From Chitinophaga dinghuensis (GTDB taxonomy: Bacteria > Bacteroidota > Bacteroidia > Chitinophagales > Chitinophagaceae), in contig NZ_QLMA01000007.1 of NCBI RefSeq assembly GCF_003259435.1, positions 310,001-374,000 on the forward strand: DNA of 64,000 nucleotides, written 5' to 3'. The translations under genes and the position numbers were made by a program. Below the pieces are notes generated by a model that was not told the DNA's origin, searched no databases, and worked only from the letters and a program-made list of their open reading frames with translations. Shown here one piece after another: positions 17,510 through 27,237 of the stretch (the stretch's first letter is position 1; each line of letters starts with the position of its first letter).

Positions 17510-18532
17510 ATGAAGAAAAGTAAATCGTTTAAAATTTCGGGCAGCATCATATGGTTAAGCTCCTTGTTTCTGGGGGTGATTGTTTCCTTGCCCAGTCTGA
17601 TCCAGCATCAGTACAATTTATACGAGGTCATAGCGAATTCAATTATCACGTTTATTTTCTCCCTGTTTGTATGGTATTTCAATATCTATACCTTACCAGT
17701 CTATACCTCTAAAGAGATCGCACGCGGATTTGCTATTTATCCGTTGGTTCGGAACCTACTGGTAGGAGTGGCGGTGATGTTTCTGCTGTCCTACATCCAG
17801 CAACAGATACTTACGCATATCAACTTCGGTCCGGTGATGCTGATGTTTGAAGTAAGAGGTGTACTGATCAATCTCACTTTTTATATGTTCATCCACCTGT
17901 TGTATCAAACTTATCAGAGCCAACAGGTAAGCATTGAACTGGAACGCAGTAAGATGGACAATCTCGCGGCGCAGTTCGAACTGTTACGCCAACAGGTAAA
18001 CCCACATTTTCTGTTCAATACGCTGAATACCCTCAAGTATATGGTGGAAAGCGGCGATGAAAATAGCGTGGATTTCATCCTGAAGCTGTCCGACTTCTAC
18101 CGCTTTACCTTAGAGAACAGAAAACTGGATCTGATCCGGATGTCGGAAGAATTGAAAATTCTCCAGGCATATATTTACCTGCTGAAAGCCCGCTTTGAAC
18201 AAGGGTTTGAGGTGCATCTTCAGGTGAGCGACAAGCATAAGGCTTCCGCTGTACCTCCTTTTACGCTTCAACTCCTGGTGGAAAATTGTATTAAACACAA
18301 TATTGTCGCGCCGAATAAAACATTGCAGGTGAGTATTTATTCAGAAGGCGACTACATTGTTATAACGAATAATGTACAGCCAAAGATGACACCGGAAACC
18401 TCCACCGGACTTGGACTGGAGAACATTAACGAACGATATCAGCAACTGCTCGGGAAGAGCATTGAAATCTTACCAGATTATAAAACTTTTACTGTAAAAC
18501 TCCCCGTAATCGATGAGGATAGTAATCATTGA
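17510..18532 (+). CDS. LytS-type sensor histidine kinase
   Basis: A 340-residue membrane kinase. It has four membrane helices between residues 10 and 135, a short coiled linker, then a His_kinase domain with QQVNPHFLFNTLNTL (His166) and a HATPase domain with LLVENCIKHNI (N-box) and GLGLENI. The preferred ATG 17510 has a -7 box directly upstream; a GTG at 17483 would add nine residues. The last 20 bp overlap the response regulator gene, so the pair is translationally coupled. It is divergent from the cytochrome P460 operon, which makes that operon the obvious candidate target. Confidence 0.92.
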   Translation: MKKSKSFKISGSIIWLSSLFLGVIVSLPSLIQHQYNLYEVIANSIITFIFSLFVWYFNIYTLPVYTSKEIARGFAIYPLVRNLLVGVAVMFLLSYIQQQILTHINFGPVMLMFEVRGVLINLTFYMFIHLLYQTYQSQQVSIELERSKMDNLAAQFELLRQQVNPHFLFNTLNTLKYMVESGDENSVDFILKLSDFYRFTLENRKLDLIRMSEELKILQAYIYLLKARFEQGFEVHLQVSDKHKASAVPPFTLQLLVENCIKHNIVAPNKTLQVSIYSEGDYIVITNNVQPKMTPETSTGLGLENINERYQQLLGKSIEILPDYKTFTVKLPVIDEDSNH

Positions 18533-19274
18533 AGATGAAATAAAGGCGGCAAAGTCGCTGGCAGGGCTTATAGCGAAGATCCGCCCGGAAGCGACAGTGG
18601 AAACAATGTTACATAGTATAGAACAGGCGGTGGAATATTTAAACAGTAATCCTCCGCCAGATCTGTTGTTTATGGATGTACAATTGTCGGATGGCCTGTG
18701 TTTTGAAATATTCCGCCAGGTGAACATCAGCAGCCCTGTGATATTCTGTACTGCCTTTGGCGAATACTCCATGGATGCTATTAAATCCAACGGGGTGGAC
18801 TATCTGCTGAAGCCTTTTTCCGTAAACGATCTGGAGGCCGCATTCGCAAAAATGGATAATCTCCGGAACTTCTTTCAGCAGAAAGAAAAATCAGACTGGA
18901 TGGAACTCATCAAACGGCTAGATAAACCCGAAGGGAAAACCAGTTTTCTGATATTCCATAACAACAAATACATCACTGTTCGCACAGAGCAGATTGCCTA
19001 CATTTATATCAAGTATGATGCGCCATACCTGGTTACTTTTCAGCAACAGAAATACATCATCTCACAGACGCTGGAACAGTTACAGGCACAATTATCTCCC
19101 ATACAGTTCTACCGGCTTAACAGGCAGTATTTAATCAATTTCGACGCTATCAGGGAAGTGGAACATTATTCCGGCAGAAAACTAGCTATTCAACTTGCCG
19201 TACCTACAGAAGAACAACTGACAGTAGGGAAAGATAAGATGACGCATTTTTTGCAGTGGATGGAAAATAGGTGA
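18513..19274 (+). CDS. LytTR-family response regulator
   Basis: A 253-residue regulator. The receiver domain has IIEDE at the N-terminus, phosphoacceptor Asp55 in LFMDVQLSD, and the KPFSVNDLEAAF loop. The C-terminal LytTR domain (about 145-250) has FLIFHNNKYITVRTEQIAYIY and FYRLNRQYLINFDAI, read in parts. It starts within the kinase gene (20-bp overlap) and ends 45 bp before a convergent protease gene. It presumably responds to the adjacent LytS kinase and binds repeats near its own operon or the divergent P460 promoter. Confidence 0.92.
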   Translation: MRIVIIEDEIKAAKSLAGLIAKIRPEATVETMLHSIEQAVEYLNSNPPPDLLFMDVQLSDGLCFEIFRQVNISSPVIFCTAFGEYSMDAIKSNGVDYLLKPFSVNDLEAAFAKMDNLRNFFQQKEKSDWMELIKRLDKPEGKTSFLIFHNNKYITVRTEQIAYIYIKYDAPYLVTFQQQKYIISQTLEQLQAQLSPIQFYRLNRQYLINFDAIREVEHYSGRKLAIQLAVPTEEQLTVGKDKMTHFLQWMENR

Positions 19275-19319
19275 TGGCGCACGATAGCATTTACAGATAA
19301 AGTAAATACGGAAAAAGTT

Positions 19320-20078
19320 TTATAAAGAGATGACGTAAGTGGCTCTGATTAGTTTTAGCATATCGGAGTATTTTACGTATCCAAAGCCATGGTCGCCGCC
19401 CCAATCGGCATAATTATTCTTGATCAGAAAGGAACCTCCATTCCGGTGCTCGTCATATCCAAGGATACAAACTACGTGATTTGCTTTGGTTTCTACTTTC
19501 TCATAGTGCTCAGGAAATACAGCATCTGCAACCCTGTTTGCATGAAAGAACGGCGTTTGATAGATAGCCGCCACTACCGGTAATTTTTGATCTATTGCCC
19601 CTTTAATTTTTTCAATATGTTCCACCGCTATGCTAGAATCTGTACCAAGACAGGTGAAATTGTTTATTTTGAATGAAGGGTAATTGCTTTCAACACCTGG
19701 TAGTTTTGTGCAGGCACAGATATAAGGGAATTCTTTCATGCGGAAGGTGCCGTACTTTTTAAGTGTTTCGAGTGCGATATCCGCCCCTACATTCAGGCCG
19801 CATCGGTTAAAAATACGTCGCAAGCCTCTTTTGTCAGCCTTCATTCTGGAGGCGATATATCCATAGGAGAAGGCAGTAAACCCACTATCGGAAGCATGAA
19901 AGCCATTAGCAGCATTGTATTGTGTAGATAATGCCGAATATACAGTGGCGTAAGAGGCGCAGGTAGCGTTTACTTGCGCTAATTCGAAAGGACAGTATTC
20001 ACGTAATGAAGAGGATTGCGCAAAAGATGTTTGAAAACCGATGGCGACTGCTACAGCAAGGAGTAAAGATTTCATCAA
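19320..20078 (-). CDS. Exported papain-like (C1-type) cysteine protease
   Basis: A 252-residue protein with a signal peptide (1-20, ending SFA). The catalytic set of papain-fold proteases is visible in order: oxyanion Gln35 (AQVNATC), nucleophile Cys40 with the following CASYATVYSA helix, His201 in NHVVCILGYD, and Asn221 in LIKNNYADWGGDHGFGYV, which parallels the KNSWG..WG..GY motif of papains. Most members carry an inhibitory propeptide, but here the catalytic region begins about 15 residues after the signal cleavage site. Extra cysteines (29, 93, 121, 123, 143) could form disulfides. It is a single gene, convergent with the LytTR gene and divergent from a Crp/Fnr regulator. Confidence 0.82.
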   Translation of the reverse strand: MMKSLLLAVAVAIGFQTSFAQSSSLREYCPFELAQVNATCASYATVYSALSTQYNAANGFHASDSGFTAFSYGYIASRMKADKRGLRRIFNRCGLNVGADIALETLKKYGTFRMKEFPYICACTKLPGVESNYPSFKINNFTCLGTDSSIAVEHIEKIKGAIDQKLPVVAAIYQTPFFHANRVADAVFPEHYEKVETKANHVVCILGYDEHRNGGSFLIKNNYADWGGDHGFGYVKYSDMLKLIRATYVISL

Positions 20079-20269
20079 AATGAATTTTGTTTTATTGGGA
20101 GTTAATGGAATAGTGTCAACAGTTTTTTAAATCATTGAGGTTAAAACGATCATGCCTGTTTGAATAGGCAAAGTGGAAGGTAGATAATATTTCTGAAAAT
20201 GAAAATTGGTCTTGCTAAGTCTGTCCTGATTATTTTTTAACTTGCCTCCGTAACCATCATCACTATATT

Positions 20270-20845
20270 ATGTCAGACCATGCGGATATCCTGGCCATGT
20301 TCTCTTCTTTTTACCCAATATCGGCGGCCACTTTCAGTGAAGTAGAAAAGCTGTTCGATCACCGGACCAATAAAAAAAATGAGATCATTCTGCCTGTAGG
20401 GAATGTTCCGCAGTACTATTATTTCCTGCAGAAAGGATTATGGGAATATTTTTATCTCGCTGATAATGGCGATAAAGTCATCAAACGTTTTTTCCAGGAA
20501 AACAGTTTTGTGGCCTCTACTGCCGCGCTGATCCAGCAAGCTCCGAGTGTATTCGGCATCTCCTGCCTGGAAACGGGCGCTTATATACGCGTGCCGGCGA
20601 AGCCTTTCCGGGAACTCATGATGACCAATACAGAGCTGATGAAATTTCAGATTGCATATCTGGAAAAGAAGTGGGTGGTGGAAAAAGAACCACTGGAGAT
20701 CAGCCTGAAATATGAAACTGCGGAAGACCGATACCTGCAATTTATAGCCGAACATCCAGATCTGATACCACGGCTTAAACTGCACCATATCGCGTCTTAT
20801 CTCGGTGTCACGCCCACGCAATTAAGTCGCATCCGAAAACATTGA
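20270..20845 (+). CDS. Crp/Fnr-family transcriptional regulator
   Basis: A 191-residue protein. The N-terminal cyclic-nucleotide-binding beta-roll (about 25-125) includes YYYFLQKGLWEYFY and the FFQENSFVAS segment. The C-terminus holds a short helix-turn-helix, HHIASYLGVTPTQLSRIRKH, as in the small Bacteroidota Crp group. The phosphate-binding cassette residues of true CRP are not obvious, so cAMP binding is uncertain. The gene is divergent from the papain-like protease with a 191-bp spacer that contains a short inverted repeat TGCCT...AGGCA (20154-20171 region). Confidence 0.9.
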   Translation: MSDHADILAMFSSFYPISAATFSEVEKLFDHRTNKKNEIILPVGNVPQYYYFLQKGLWEYFYLADNGDKVIKRFFQENSFVASTAALIQQAPSVFGISCLETGAYIRVPAKPFRELMMTNTELMKFQIAYLEKKWVVEKEPLEISLKYETAEDRYLQFIAEHPDLIPRLKLHHIASYLGVTPTQLSRIRKH

Positions 20846-20868
20846 TTGTAATGCTGCTAATAAAAAGA

Positions 20869-20897
20869 AGCTGACCCAATGGTGAGTTGAATCAGCT
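20869..20897 (-). terminator. Possible terminator of the low-complexity protein gene
   Basis: A 6-bp inverted repeat AGCTGA/TCAGCT with a 17-nt loop. On the minus strand it is followed by a T-rich tract (TCTTTTTATT). The stem is short for a terminator. Confidence 0.45.
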
Positions 20898-20921
20898 CCT
20901 TTGCCTGCTTTGTAAAACAAA

Positions 20922-23288
20922 CTATCCTCTCCTTGGCCTGCCGCCGCCACCGCCGCTTCTGCCGCCACCACCGCCACTTGGCATGGATCTCTGCACAGGC
21001 GGAGTACTGAAATTCTGCTGCCGCATGCCTCCACGATCTCTTTGCATCTGCATCCGGTTTATATTTTGCTGTTGTGGAGATGGTACCGTCCTCCAGCCAT
21101 TATCCTGCCTTTGCTGCCAGCCGTTATTTTGTCTCCTGTAAATATTTCCATCTCCGTCAGACATGATGTTATTATTTTGTCCACGACTAGGTCTCGCTTC
21201 GGGCCTTGTCTGCGGCAACCGGTTATTATTGGATGGCGCGCCAGGATTCGCATTGCCAGGTAACCGATTGCCGGGCGTTACGTTATTGCCCGGATTAACG
21301 TTACCGGGTACACGACTCGGCCGGTTATTATCGCCGGGACTAACATTACCGGGTAAACGATTATTATTGCCTGGAAGATTAGCATTTCCTGGCAGCCGGT
21401 TGTTATTCCCCGGCAACCTGTTGTTGCCACCTGCATTCGGTACCCGTGAAGGTCTGTCCATTGTTTGGATATTCACCCTGTCACGATAAAGATTATTACT
21501 GATGCCTGGCCTTCCCGGCGCTATATTCCCTGGCCTCACAGGTCGGGTGGCATTAATAGGTCGGTTGTAATTGATATTAGGCCTGTTGATACTCCAATGC
21601 GGCCTGCCATAATAGCCGCCATTATAACCCCAGGGCCTAAACGGAGGACGATATAATGGTGGGCCCCACCAGCCGCCAAAATAACCTCCACTCCAATACC
21701 GGAAATTCATCCAGCCAAAGTTAAAAGTCCAGCCAAAACCCAGACTCCACCCATACCAGGGATTATAACTAACGCCAAAACCCCATGTCAACGGGCGAGG
21801 GAAATACAGTGGTCCCCACCATGGACGATATCTCCAACCAGTTCCCCAAACCACCGTAGGGCCATAAACATAACAGTTAAGATATCCTGGCGTATACCCC
21901 GTATAGATATAATCCGGCGTCACTTCATAGATGTACACATATTTCGTGTTGTAAGCCTCGCTGGTAGCCGGAATATTGTCCACATCTGCTGGCCGGTCTG
22001 TACTGATCTCCCAAGGTCCTTGCGGAGAGCCGCTGGTAAACCAAACCCCGTTGTCTACCGCCCAATACCGGTTGCCCGACATCAATACGGTAAGATTACT
22101 ATTGACTGCCATAGAAAGATTCGTTCCCTGAATCGCTTCAAACTTCGGCGTTCCGTCATAGGTCACAGTAGTACTCGCACTGGCCCTGTCTACCTTGGCG
22201 GTCTGCGGTATCTCGGCATCCGTGATGGCCTCTTCTGCGGCAGGCGTCCCCGCTACGCTGGCTAATACGCCATCTTTCTCCGAACCATCCGGTATCTTTG
22301 CAAAATCCGGCGGCAGCTCATCGCTCGGAACATAAGTCCATGGCCCGTTTAAAGAGGCGGATTTGTACCATCGGCCAGCCAGTAATACATAGGTCTGGTT
22401 GTCGTTGATGTTCTTGAATATATCTTCGAGCGAATTATCCGCATATAGGAGAGAAGTGCCCTGTACATTTTTGTAGGTAATCGGCCCATCTGTTTGAATC
22501 AATTCCGCAGGTTCTGTACGTACAATCACTTCCAACGGAATAGGATTGCTCACTTTCTGCAAAGAATCATTCTTTTCTTTTGACTTCAAATCCGCGTCTA
22601 TAGCCTGTATAGTGGCTGGCAGATTCCTGTTCACCACATAGGCCCCTTTTACATTATTGGAACTATACCAGAAATTACCGCCATAGAGATAATATCTTTT
22701 GTCTGTAGGATTTTGCACAATCAGGTTAGGACTATTAACCACTCGCTGCATATGCAGATCCTTGTCTTCCTGTAGGCGCGGTTCTCCATCCATAATCACC
22801 AACATAGAAGGCTTGGTGCGATAGATAATTTCCGGTGGCTTATTGTTCAGATTCATATCCCGTACCTGCTGCTCAGAACGAATGGAAGTCAGCAATTCAT
22901 CCAAAGACATCGTCAGATCCCATTTCGGTATCTCCGATTCTAATAAGTTGGATACCTGCATCAGCTTGGGGTTGTCCTTGATATCTGGAATTTTAATACG
23001 GGATACGTTCAGGGTTTGCAGGGTGGCAGTGCGACTACCTTTATCCGTATTCAATTGTGCATTGGCCCAGAATACCCCGAATATCGGTTCTGATTTAGCC
23101 GTTTCCCTCACGGAAACGGGTGCACGAAGAAAGAGATTGCTCCCTTGCAGGTTCTCGGGCTGGGGCTGATAAATAGTGACTTTGCCTCCGCCATTGAGCG
23201 GTATCTCCTTCGGCCATCGCGTGTCCTCCTGTGCCCATACGGATAAGCTAAAGAGGCAGCATACCAACAACATGAAATAATTTCGCAT
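20922..23288 (-). CDS. Large exported protein with W/Y/G-rich core, Asn-Pro-Gly repeats and Gly/Arg tail
   Basis: A 788-residue protein from ATG 23288, which starts a signal peptide (ending VWAQE); longer frames upstream add non-signal residues. Residues about 20-480 are ordered, with repeated units that each end in a PE-I-RTKP/RTEPAEL-type segment followed by GP-T-KY-W-S-GPW motifs (NFWYSSN, RWYKSASLNGPW, VWFTSGSPQGPW). A region of about 120 residues then becomes extremely rich in Trp, Tyr, Gly and Pro. Next come NNRLPGN-type repeats, a basic Gln/Asn-rich stretch, and a tail of poly-Gly with Arg. I do not recognise a catalytic domain; similar proteins are annotated vaguely as carbohydrate-binding. 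A surface or matrix role is inferred from composition. The gene stands alone on the minus strand. Confidence 0.7.
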   Translation of the reverse strand: MRNYFMLLVCCLFSLSVWAQEDTRWPKEIPLNGGGKVTIYQPQPENLQGSNLFLRAPVSVRETAKSEPIFGVFWANAQLNTDKGSRTATLQTLNVSRIKIPDIKDNPKLMQVSNLLESEIPKWDLTMSLDELLTSIRSEQQVRDMNLNNKPPEIIYRTKPSMLVIMDGEPRLQEDKDLHMQRVVNSPNLIVQNPTDKRYYLYGGNFWYSSNNVKGAYVVNRNLPATIQAIDADLKSKEKNDSLQKVSNPIPLEVIVRTEPAELIQTDGPITYKNVQGTSLLYADNSLEDIFKNINDNQTYVLLAGRWYKSASLNGPWTYVPSDELPPDFAKIPDGSEKDGVLASVAGTPAAEEAITDAEIPQTAKVDRASASTTVTYDGTPKFEAIQGTNLSMAVNSNLTVLMSGNRYWAVDNGVWFTSGSPQGPWEISTDRPADVDNIPATSEAYNTKYVYIYEVTPDYIYTGYTPGYLNCYVYGPTVVWGTGWRYRPWWGPLYFPRPLTWGFGVSYNPWYGWSLGFGWTFNFGWMNFRYWSGGYFGGWWGPPLYRPPFRPWGYNGGYYGRPHWSINRPNINYNRPINATRPVRPGNIAPGRPGISNNLYRDRVNIQTMDRPSRVPNAGGNNRLPGNNNRLPGNANLPGNNNRLPGNVSPGDNNRPSRVPGNVNPGNNVTPGNRLPGNANPGAPSNNNRLPQTRPEARPSRGQNNNIMSDGDGNIYRRQNNGWQQRQDNGWRTVPSPQQQNINRMQMQRDRGGMRQQNFSTPPVQRSMPSGGGGGRSGGGGGRPRRG
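21217..21430 (-). repeat. Degenerate coding repeats (NNRLPGN / NVxPGN units)
   Basis: Inside the low-complexity gene, a series of 15-30 bp units encode NRLPGN, NLPGN, NVSPGD and NVNPGN motifs. The DNA repeats are imperfect but clear (CCGGGTAAACG, CCCGGATTAACG, CCGGGACTAACA on the plus strand). Such tracts often vary in copy number between strains. Confidence 0.75.
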
Positions 23289-23378
23289 GACTGGAATGTT
23301 AACTGGTTTAGACAGGCAAACCGGCCACATGCCGCTGCCTTTTCTACATAACACCAGTGGCCGCTCGATGGTTGATAT

Positions 23379-24446
23379 TTAACGAAGAGTTTGGTCCGCC
23401 AGTTGCTCCAACGCTATATAACGCTCATTACGCCCTTCCTGCTGAAAGTAAAAGGTGAGCAGAAAACCGGCATAGTGTTTTTCCTTATTCACCCACGGAA
23501 AACTGCCAAACAAGCCAGGACTCGTTACCGTATGCGTACCTATTGTCCACTCGCCGTAGCCGTAGCCGAATTGATTAGCGCCCGCCGGTGAGAAGGCAAT
23601 ACGAATATCCGGCGTGATACGATTCACCTGCATCACAGCAACACTCTCTTCGCTGAGTATACGCTTTCCCTCATATTCGCCTTTATGTAATATCATGGTG
23701 AGAAAATGCATATAATCTTCCGGGGTACTATTCCCGCCACCAGCAGGTTCGGGCACTGCCGCATCCCCGAAATCCGTATCCGGCATGTTCAGGGGAATAC
23801 TAATACGATTTTTGAACAGCGTCCTGAAATCGCTGCCACTGATTTTTTCAATGATAGCCGCCGCTATTTGTAACCCGATACTACTGTAATGAAAGACAGT
23901 ACCTGGTTTTCCCTCCATGTCCAGCGTCGCAATATTTGCAATCACTTCATCCATACTGCCCATACGCGCCTGTTCTTTGAAGCCTTCCCGGATAGGAGGG
24001 GCTTTGATACCTGTCAGATGAGAAAGACACTGACTAATGGTAATATTTCCCTTGCCATGTTGAGAGAGTACCGGCAACCAGGTACCAACGGTATCGGCTA
24101 GATGAAGTTTACCCTCATCCACGAAAGTCATTACCAGCGCAGCACTGAGCCACTTGCTGCAACTCGCCACCGGAATTTTGGAATGAATAGTAAACGGCGT
24201 CAGATCAGGCGATTGTCCAAACATCCTCCCCATCATCCGTAAACCCATTTTCTGCCGCCCATTGAGCTGTCCGGCACTCCTGGAATAAACGATCTTACCA
24301 TCTTTGTAAAGAACCAGATAAGCTCTGCCACCCATAATCGGCGCATTTTTATCCAGCCATTGATCCAGCTGTTTAAAATCAGTCTGTGCCAGCGCAAAGA
24401 AGGGGAGCAGCATTACTGTAAACAGTAGTAAGAAGTAGGGGCGCAT
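23379..24446 (-). CDS. Exported beta-lactamase-type serine hydrolase (class C family)
   Basis: A 355-residue protein with a signal peptide ending FALAQ. The beta-lactamase/penicillin-binding fold is shown by SxxK (SCSK in ASCSKWLS), preceded by HSKIPVA, then TISQCLSHLTGI, and by HYSSIGLQIAA at the place of the YxN motif, where Asn is replaced by Ser. Members are esterases, peptidases or penicillin-binding-like enzymes far more often than lactamases. The gene is divergent from the GH2 gene with a 120-bp spacer. The substrate is unknown; an envelope or glycan-linked ester is a guess. Confidence 0.85.
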   Translation of the reverse strand: MRPYFLLLFTVMLLPFFALAQTDFKQLDQWLDKNAPIMGGRAYLVLYKDGKIVYSRSAGQLNGRQKMGLRMMGRMFGQSPDLTPFTIHSKIPVASCSKWLSAALVMTFVDEGKLHLADTVGTWLPVLSQHGKGNITISQCLSHLTGIKAPPIREGFKEQARMGSMDEVIANIATLDMEGKPGTVFHYSSIGLQIAAAIIEKISGSDFRTLFKNRISIPLNMPDTDFGDAAVPEPAGGGNSTPEDYMHFLTMILHKGEYEGKRILSEESVAVMQVNRITPDIRIAFSPAGANQFGYGYGEWTIGTHTVTSPGLFGSFPWVNKEKHYAGFLLTFYFQQEGRNERYIALEQLADQTLR

Positions 24447-24566
24447 AGAAAAACATTTGAGGATTAAATTTATCGCGTATTTTGTAACCGAACCATATGC
24501 AGGAGCTAGCTTGCAGATGGATATTTGTTGCTAAGGTGATGTATTTTTTGTTGGTAAAATAATTTT

Positions 24567-27185
24567 ATGACGCGAAGATTATTGCTATCAGGACTGCTGC
24601 TATGTACGGCAGGAAGTCTTGCCGCCCAGGATCAGTATGAACTCAACAGTGAATGGAAATCCCTTCCCATCAAGGAGGTGAAGATGGATGGAAACAAACT
24701 CTCTCTCCCTGCTACTGCACTGAAAAACTGGGAACCCGCTACGGTTCCGGGTACGGTGCTGACCACCATGTTAAACAATAAGCAGGTGCCAGATCCATTC
24801 TATGGGATGGATAACAAGAAAATTCCCGATATCTTTCATACAGGCCCGGAATATTATACCCGTTGGTTTGTAAAGGATTTTAGGGAGATGCCACCCGCTA
24901 CAGACGGCCAGGTCTGGCTCCATTTCAGAGGTGTAAACGATGGATGCGATATCTATATCAACGGAAAAAAAGTAAATGCAACAACGCACCACGGGGCCTA
25001 TCTGCGCCAAACCTACAATATCACCGCATTTCTCGCCAAGGATGGCCACAACCGACTGGCTGTAATCGTATATCCGGCAGCGTTTCCCGGCGATCCTAAC
25101 GGAGGCCAGGGCGGCGATGGTACCATCGCCAGAAATGTAGGCCCGCAGTACACCGCAGGGTGGGACTGGATTCAACCTATGCGCGACAGAAATACCGGCA
25201 TCTGGGATAAAGTTACTATCGAAAAAACAGGAGCCGTACGTATCCTCGATCCGCATATCGTTACTTCTGTACCAGGCATCCGCCAACCAGACGGACAACA
25301 AGCGCCTGCCATCCTCCATGTACAGGCTACCCTCCAAAACCCTACTGCTAACGCAATCTCAGGTAAACTTAAATATCAGCTTGAAGGTAAATCGATTCAG
25401 CAAGAGGTAACCCTTGCTCCTAAAGGATCTGCAACAGTAGTTCTTCCGGATCTTACCCTAGAAAATCCACGCCTCTGGTGGCCTGCCGGCTACGGTCCGC
25501 AGCACCTCTACCAGCTGCCGCTGGAATTTATCACCGACGGTAAAATAAGCGACAGGGAAGAGGTAGAATTCGGTATCCGGGAAATACAAACCGCCTGGAA
25601 CACGCATACACGCAGCCGCGAAGTCCTCGTAAACGGCCAGCGTATCTTCATCAAAGGCGGTAACTGGATCACATCCGATGCCATGTTCCGATTCTCTAAA
25701 GAACGCTATGATGCGGAAATACGATTCCACCGGGATATGAACCTTAACCTGATACGCATCTGGGGCGGCAGCCTCACCGAAAGACCAGAATTCTTCGAAG
25801 CCTGCGATAAATACGGATTGCTGGTGTTCCAGGATTTCTGGATGTCGGGCGACTGTAACGGCCGCTGGCTGGACCCTCAGAAAAAAGACGACCAGTGGAC
25901 CCGTCGCCAGTATCCGAACGATCATAACCTGTTCCTCGAAAGCGTGGCAGACCAGGTAAAGATGCTCCGTAACTATCCTTCCCTGGCATTCTGGTGCGGA
26001 GGAAATGAAATCACGCCGCCACAAGATATTTTAGCAGCGATGAAAGACAGCATCCTCCCTAAACTGGACGGCGCCCGCTATTTCTTCGATTACTCCAACT
26101 CCGATAGCATGTCCTATAACTTTATCGGTGGCAACGGAGATGGCCCGTATGGTATCCAAACGGTAGCACACTTCTGGGAAGACCGCACCTTCCCCTTCAA
26201 TTCAGAAGTAGGTTCCGTTGGAGTAGGAGACCTCGTCTCCCTGCAACGTTTCCTTCCAAAAGAAAACCTGGTGGCGCCCGACTTTTCAAAGAAATTCGTA
26301 GACAGCATCTGGGACTATCATAAATACATCGGGTATAATAACAGCATCGATCCGTACGGTACACCCAAAAATCTGGAAGACTGGGCCAACAAAGCGCAAC
26401 TGGTCAACTATGACCAATACCGCGCCCTGATGGAAGGGTTTAGCGCCCATATGTGGGATTGGTACACCGGCGCTATCATCTGGAAAACACAAAACCCATG
26501 GACAGCCTTACGTGGACAGATGTACGATTATTACCTGGACCCCAATGCTTGCCTCTATGGCCTCCACAGCGGCAGCAAACCTCTCCACGTAATGTACAAT
26601 CCGGTAGAGAAAATGGTGATGATCGTAAACAATACCTTCGCCTATCATCGCGATCTGATGCTCGAAATCAACGCCTATGATATGGCAGGAAAACAAACGT
26701 CATTAGGACAACTCTTCGTGGAAGCAACGCCGGGTTCCGTACAAAAACACGTAGAACTTAAAACAATCGTTGATAAACTGAAATCGCAGAAAGGTATCTT
26801 CCTTTCCCTCCGCCTGCGCAACCTTCAAAAAGAAATAGTAGACGATAACTGCTACTGGCTCACAGATGCAAACGGTAACTATAGCGGCTTACAGGAAATG
26901 AGTACAGTTAAACCAACGGTAACGGCTACACGTAAATCAGGAGAGGTGGTTGTAACCGTGTCTAATCCTACCGGCGGCCCACTGGCTTTCTTCAACAGGA
27001 TTTCCCTGCTGGACGCCAGTTCCAAAGAACGTATCCTGCCGGTATTCTATTCCGATAACTATATCACGGTACTGCCCGGAGAGAAAAAGGAAATCGTGAT
27101 CAGCGGAGAAAAAGCAGCCACCAAAAATACAGTCGTGGAAATATTTGGTCATAATGTAAATAAACAACTGGTAGAGATTAAATAA
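24567..27185 (+). CDS. GH2 exo-glycosidase, exo-beta-D-glucosaminidase/beta-mannosidase-like
   Basis: An 872-residue exported enzyme; signal peptide ends SLAAQ. It has the GH2 plan: N-terminal sugar-binding domain (about 25-225) with GVNDGCDIYINGK, an Ig-like domain (about 230-340), a TIM barrel (about 345-660) and C-terminal beta domains. The acid/base is Glu481 in FWCGGNE and the nucleophile Glu547 in FNSEVGSVG. Features such as NWITSDAMFRF, IRIWGGSLTE and YQDFW match the branch containing exo-beta-D-glucosaminidase and endo-beta-mannosidase more than beta-galactosidases. The likely product is a monosaccharide from the non-reducing end; glucosamine from chitosan is a reasonable but unproven choice. 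An SGNH hydrolase gene starts 52 bp downstream. Confidence 0.87.
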   Translation: MTRRLLLSGLLLCTAGSLAAQDQYELNSEWKSLPIKEVKMDGNKLSLPATALKNWEPATVPGTVLTTMLNNKQVPDPFYGMDNKKIPDIFHTGPEYYTRWFVKDFREMPPATDGQVWLHFRGVNDGCDIYINGKKVNATTHHGAYLRQTYNITAFLAKDGHNRLAVIVYPAAFPGDPNGGQGGDGTIARNVGPQYTAGWDWIQPMRDRNTGIWDKVTIEKTGAVRILDPHIVTSVPGIRQPDGQQAPAILHVQATLQNPTANAISGKLKYQLEGKSIQQEVTLAPKGSATVVLPDLTLENPRLWWPAGYGPQHLYQLPLEFITDGKISDREEVEFGIREIQTAWNTHTRSREVLVNGQRIFIKGGNWITSDAMFRFSKERYDAEIRFHRDMNLNLIRIWGGSLTERPEFFEACDKYGLLVFQDFWMSGDCNGRWLDPQKKDDQWTRRQYPNDHNLFLESVADQVKMLRNYPSLAFWCGGNEITPPQDILAAMKDSILPKLDGARYFFDYSNSDSMSYNFIGGNGDGPYGIQTVAHFWEDRTFPFNSEVGSVGVGDLVSLQRFLPKENLVAPDFSKKFVDSIWDYHKYIGYNNSIDPYGTPKNLEDWANKAQLVNYDQYRALMEGFSAHMWDWYTGAIIWKTQNPWTALRGQMYDYYLDPNACLYGLHSGSKPLHVMYNPVEKMVMIVNNTFAYHRDLMLEINAYDMAGKQTSLGQLFVEATPGSVQKHVELKTIVDKLKSQKGIFLSLRLRNLQKEIVDDNCYWLTDANGNYSGLQEMSTVKPTVTATRKSGEVVVTVSNPTGGPLAFFNRISLLDASSKERILPVFYSDNYITVLPGEKKEIVISGEKAATKNTVVEIFGHNVNKQLVEIK

Positions 27186-27237
27186 AAAAATATAAGTGAA
27201 TTTTTTATTTTGTTTGCCAATCAACCGATGTCACGTT

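Noticed and set aside
21217..21430. Regular repeats that at first sight could be a CRISPR array.
   Set aside because: Units are in frame with a coding sequence, short, degenerate and without unique spacers.
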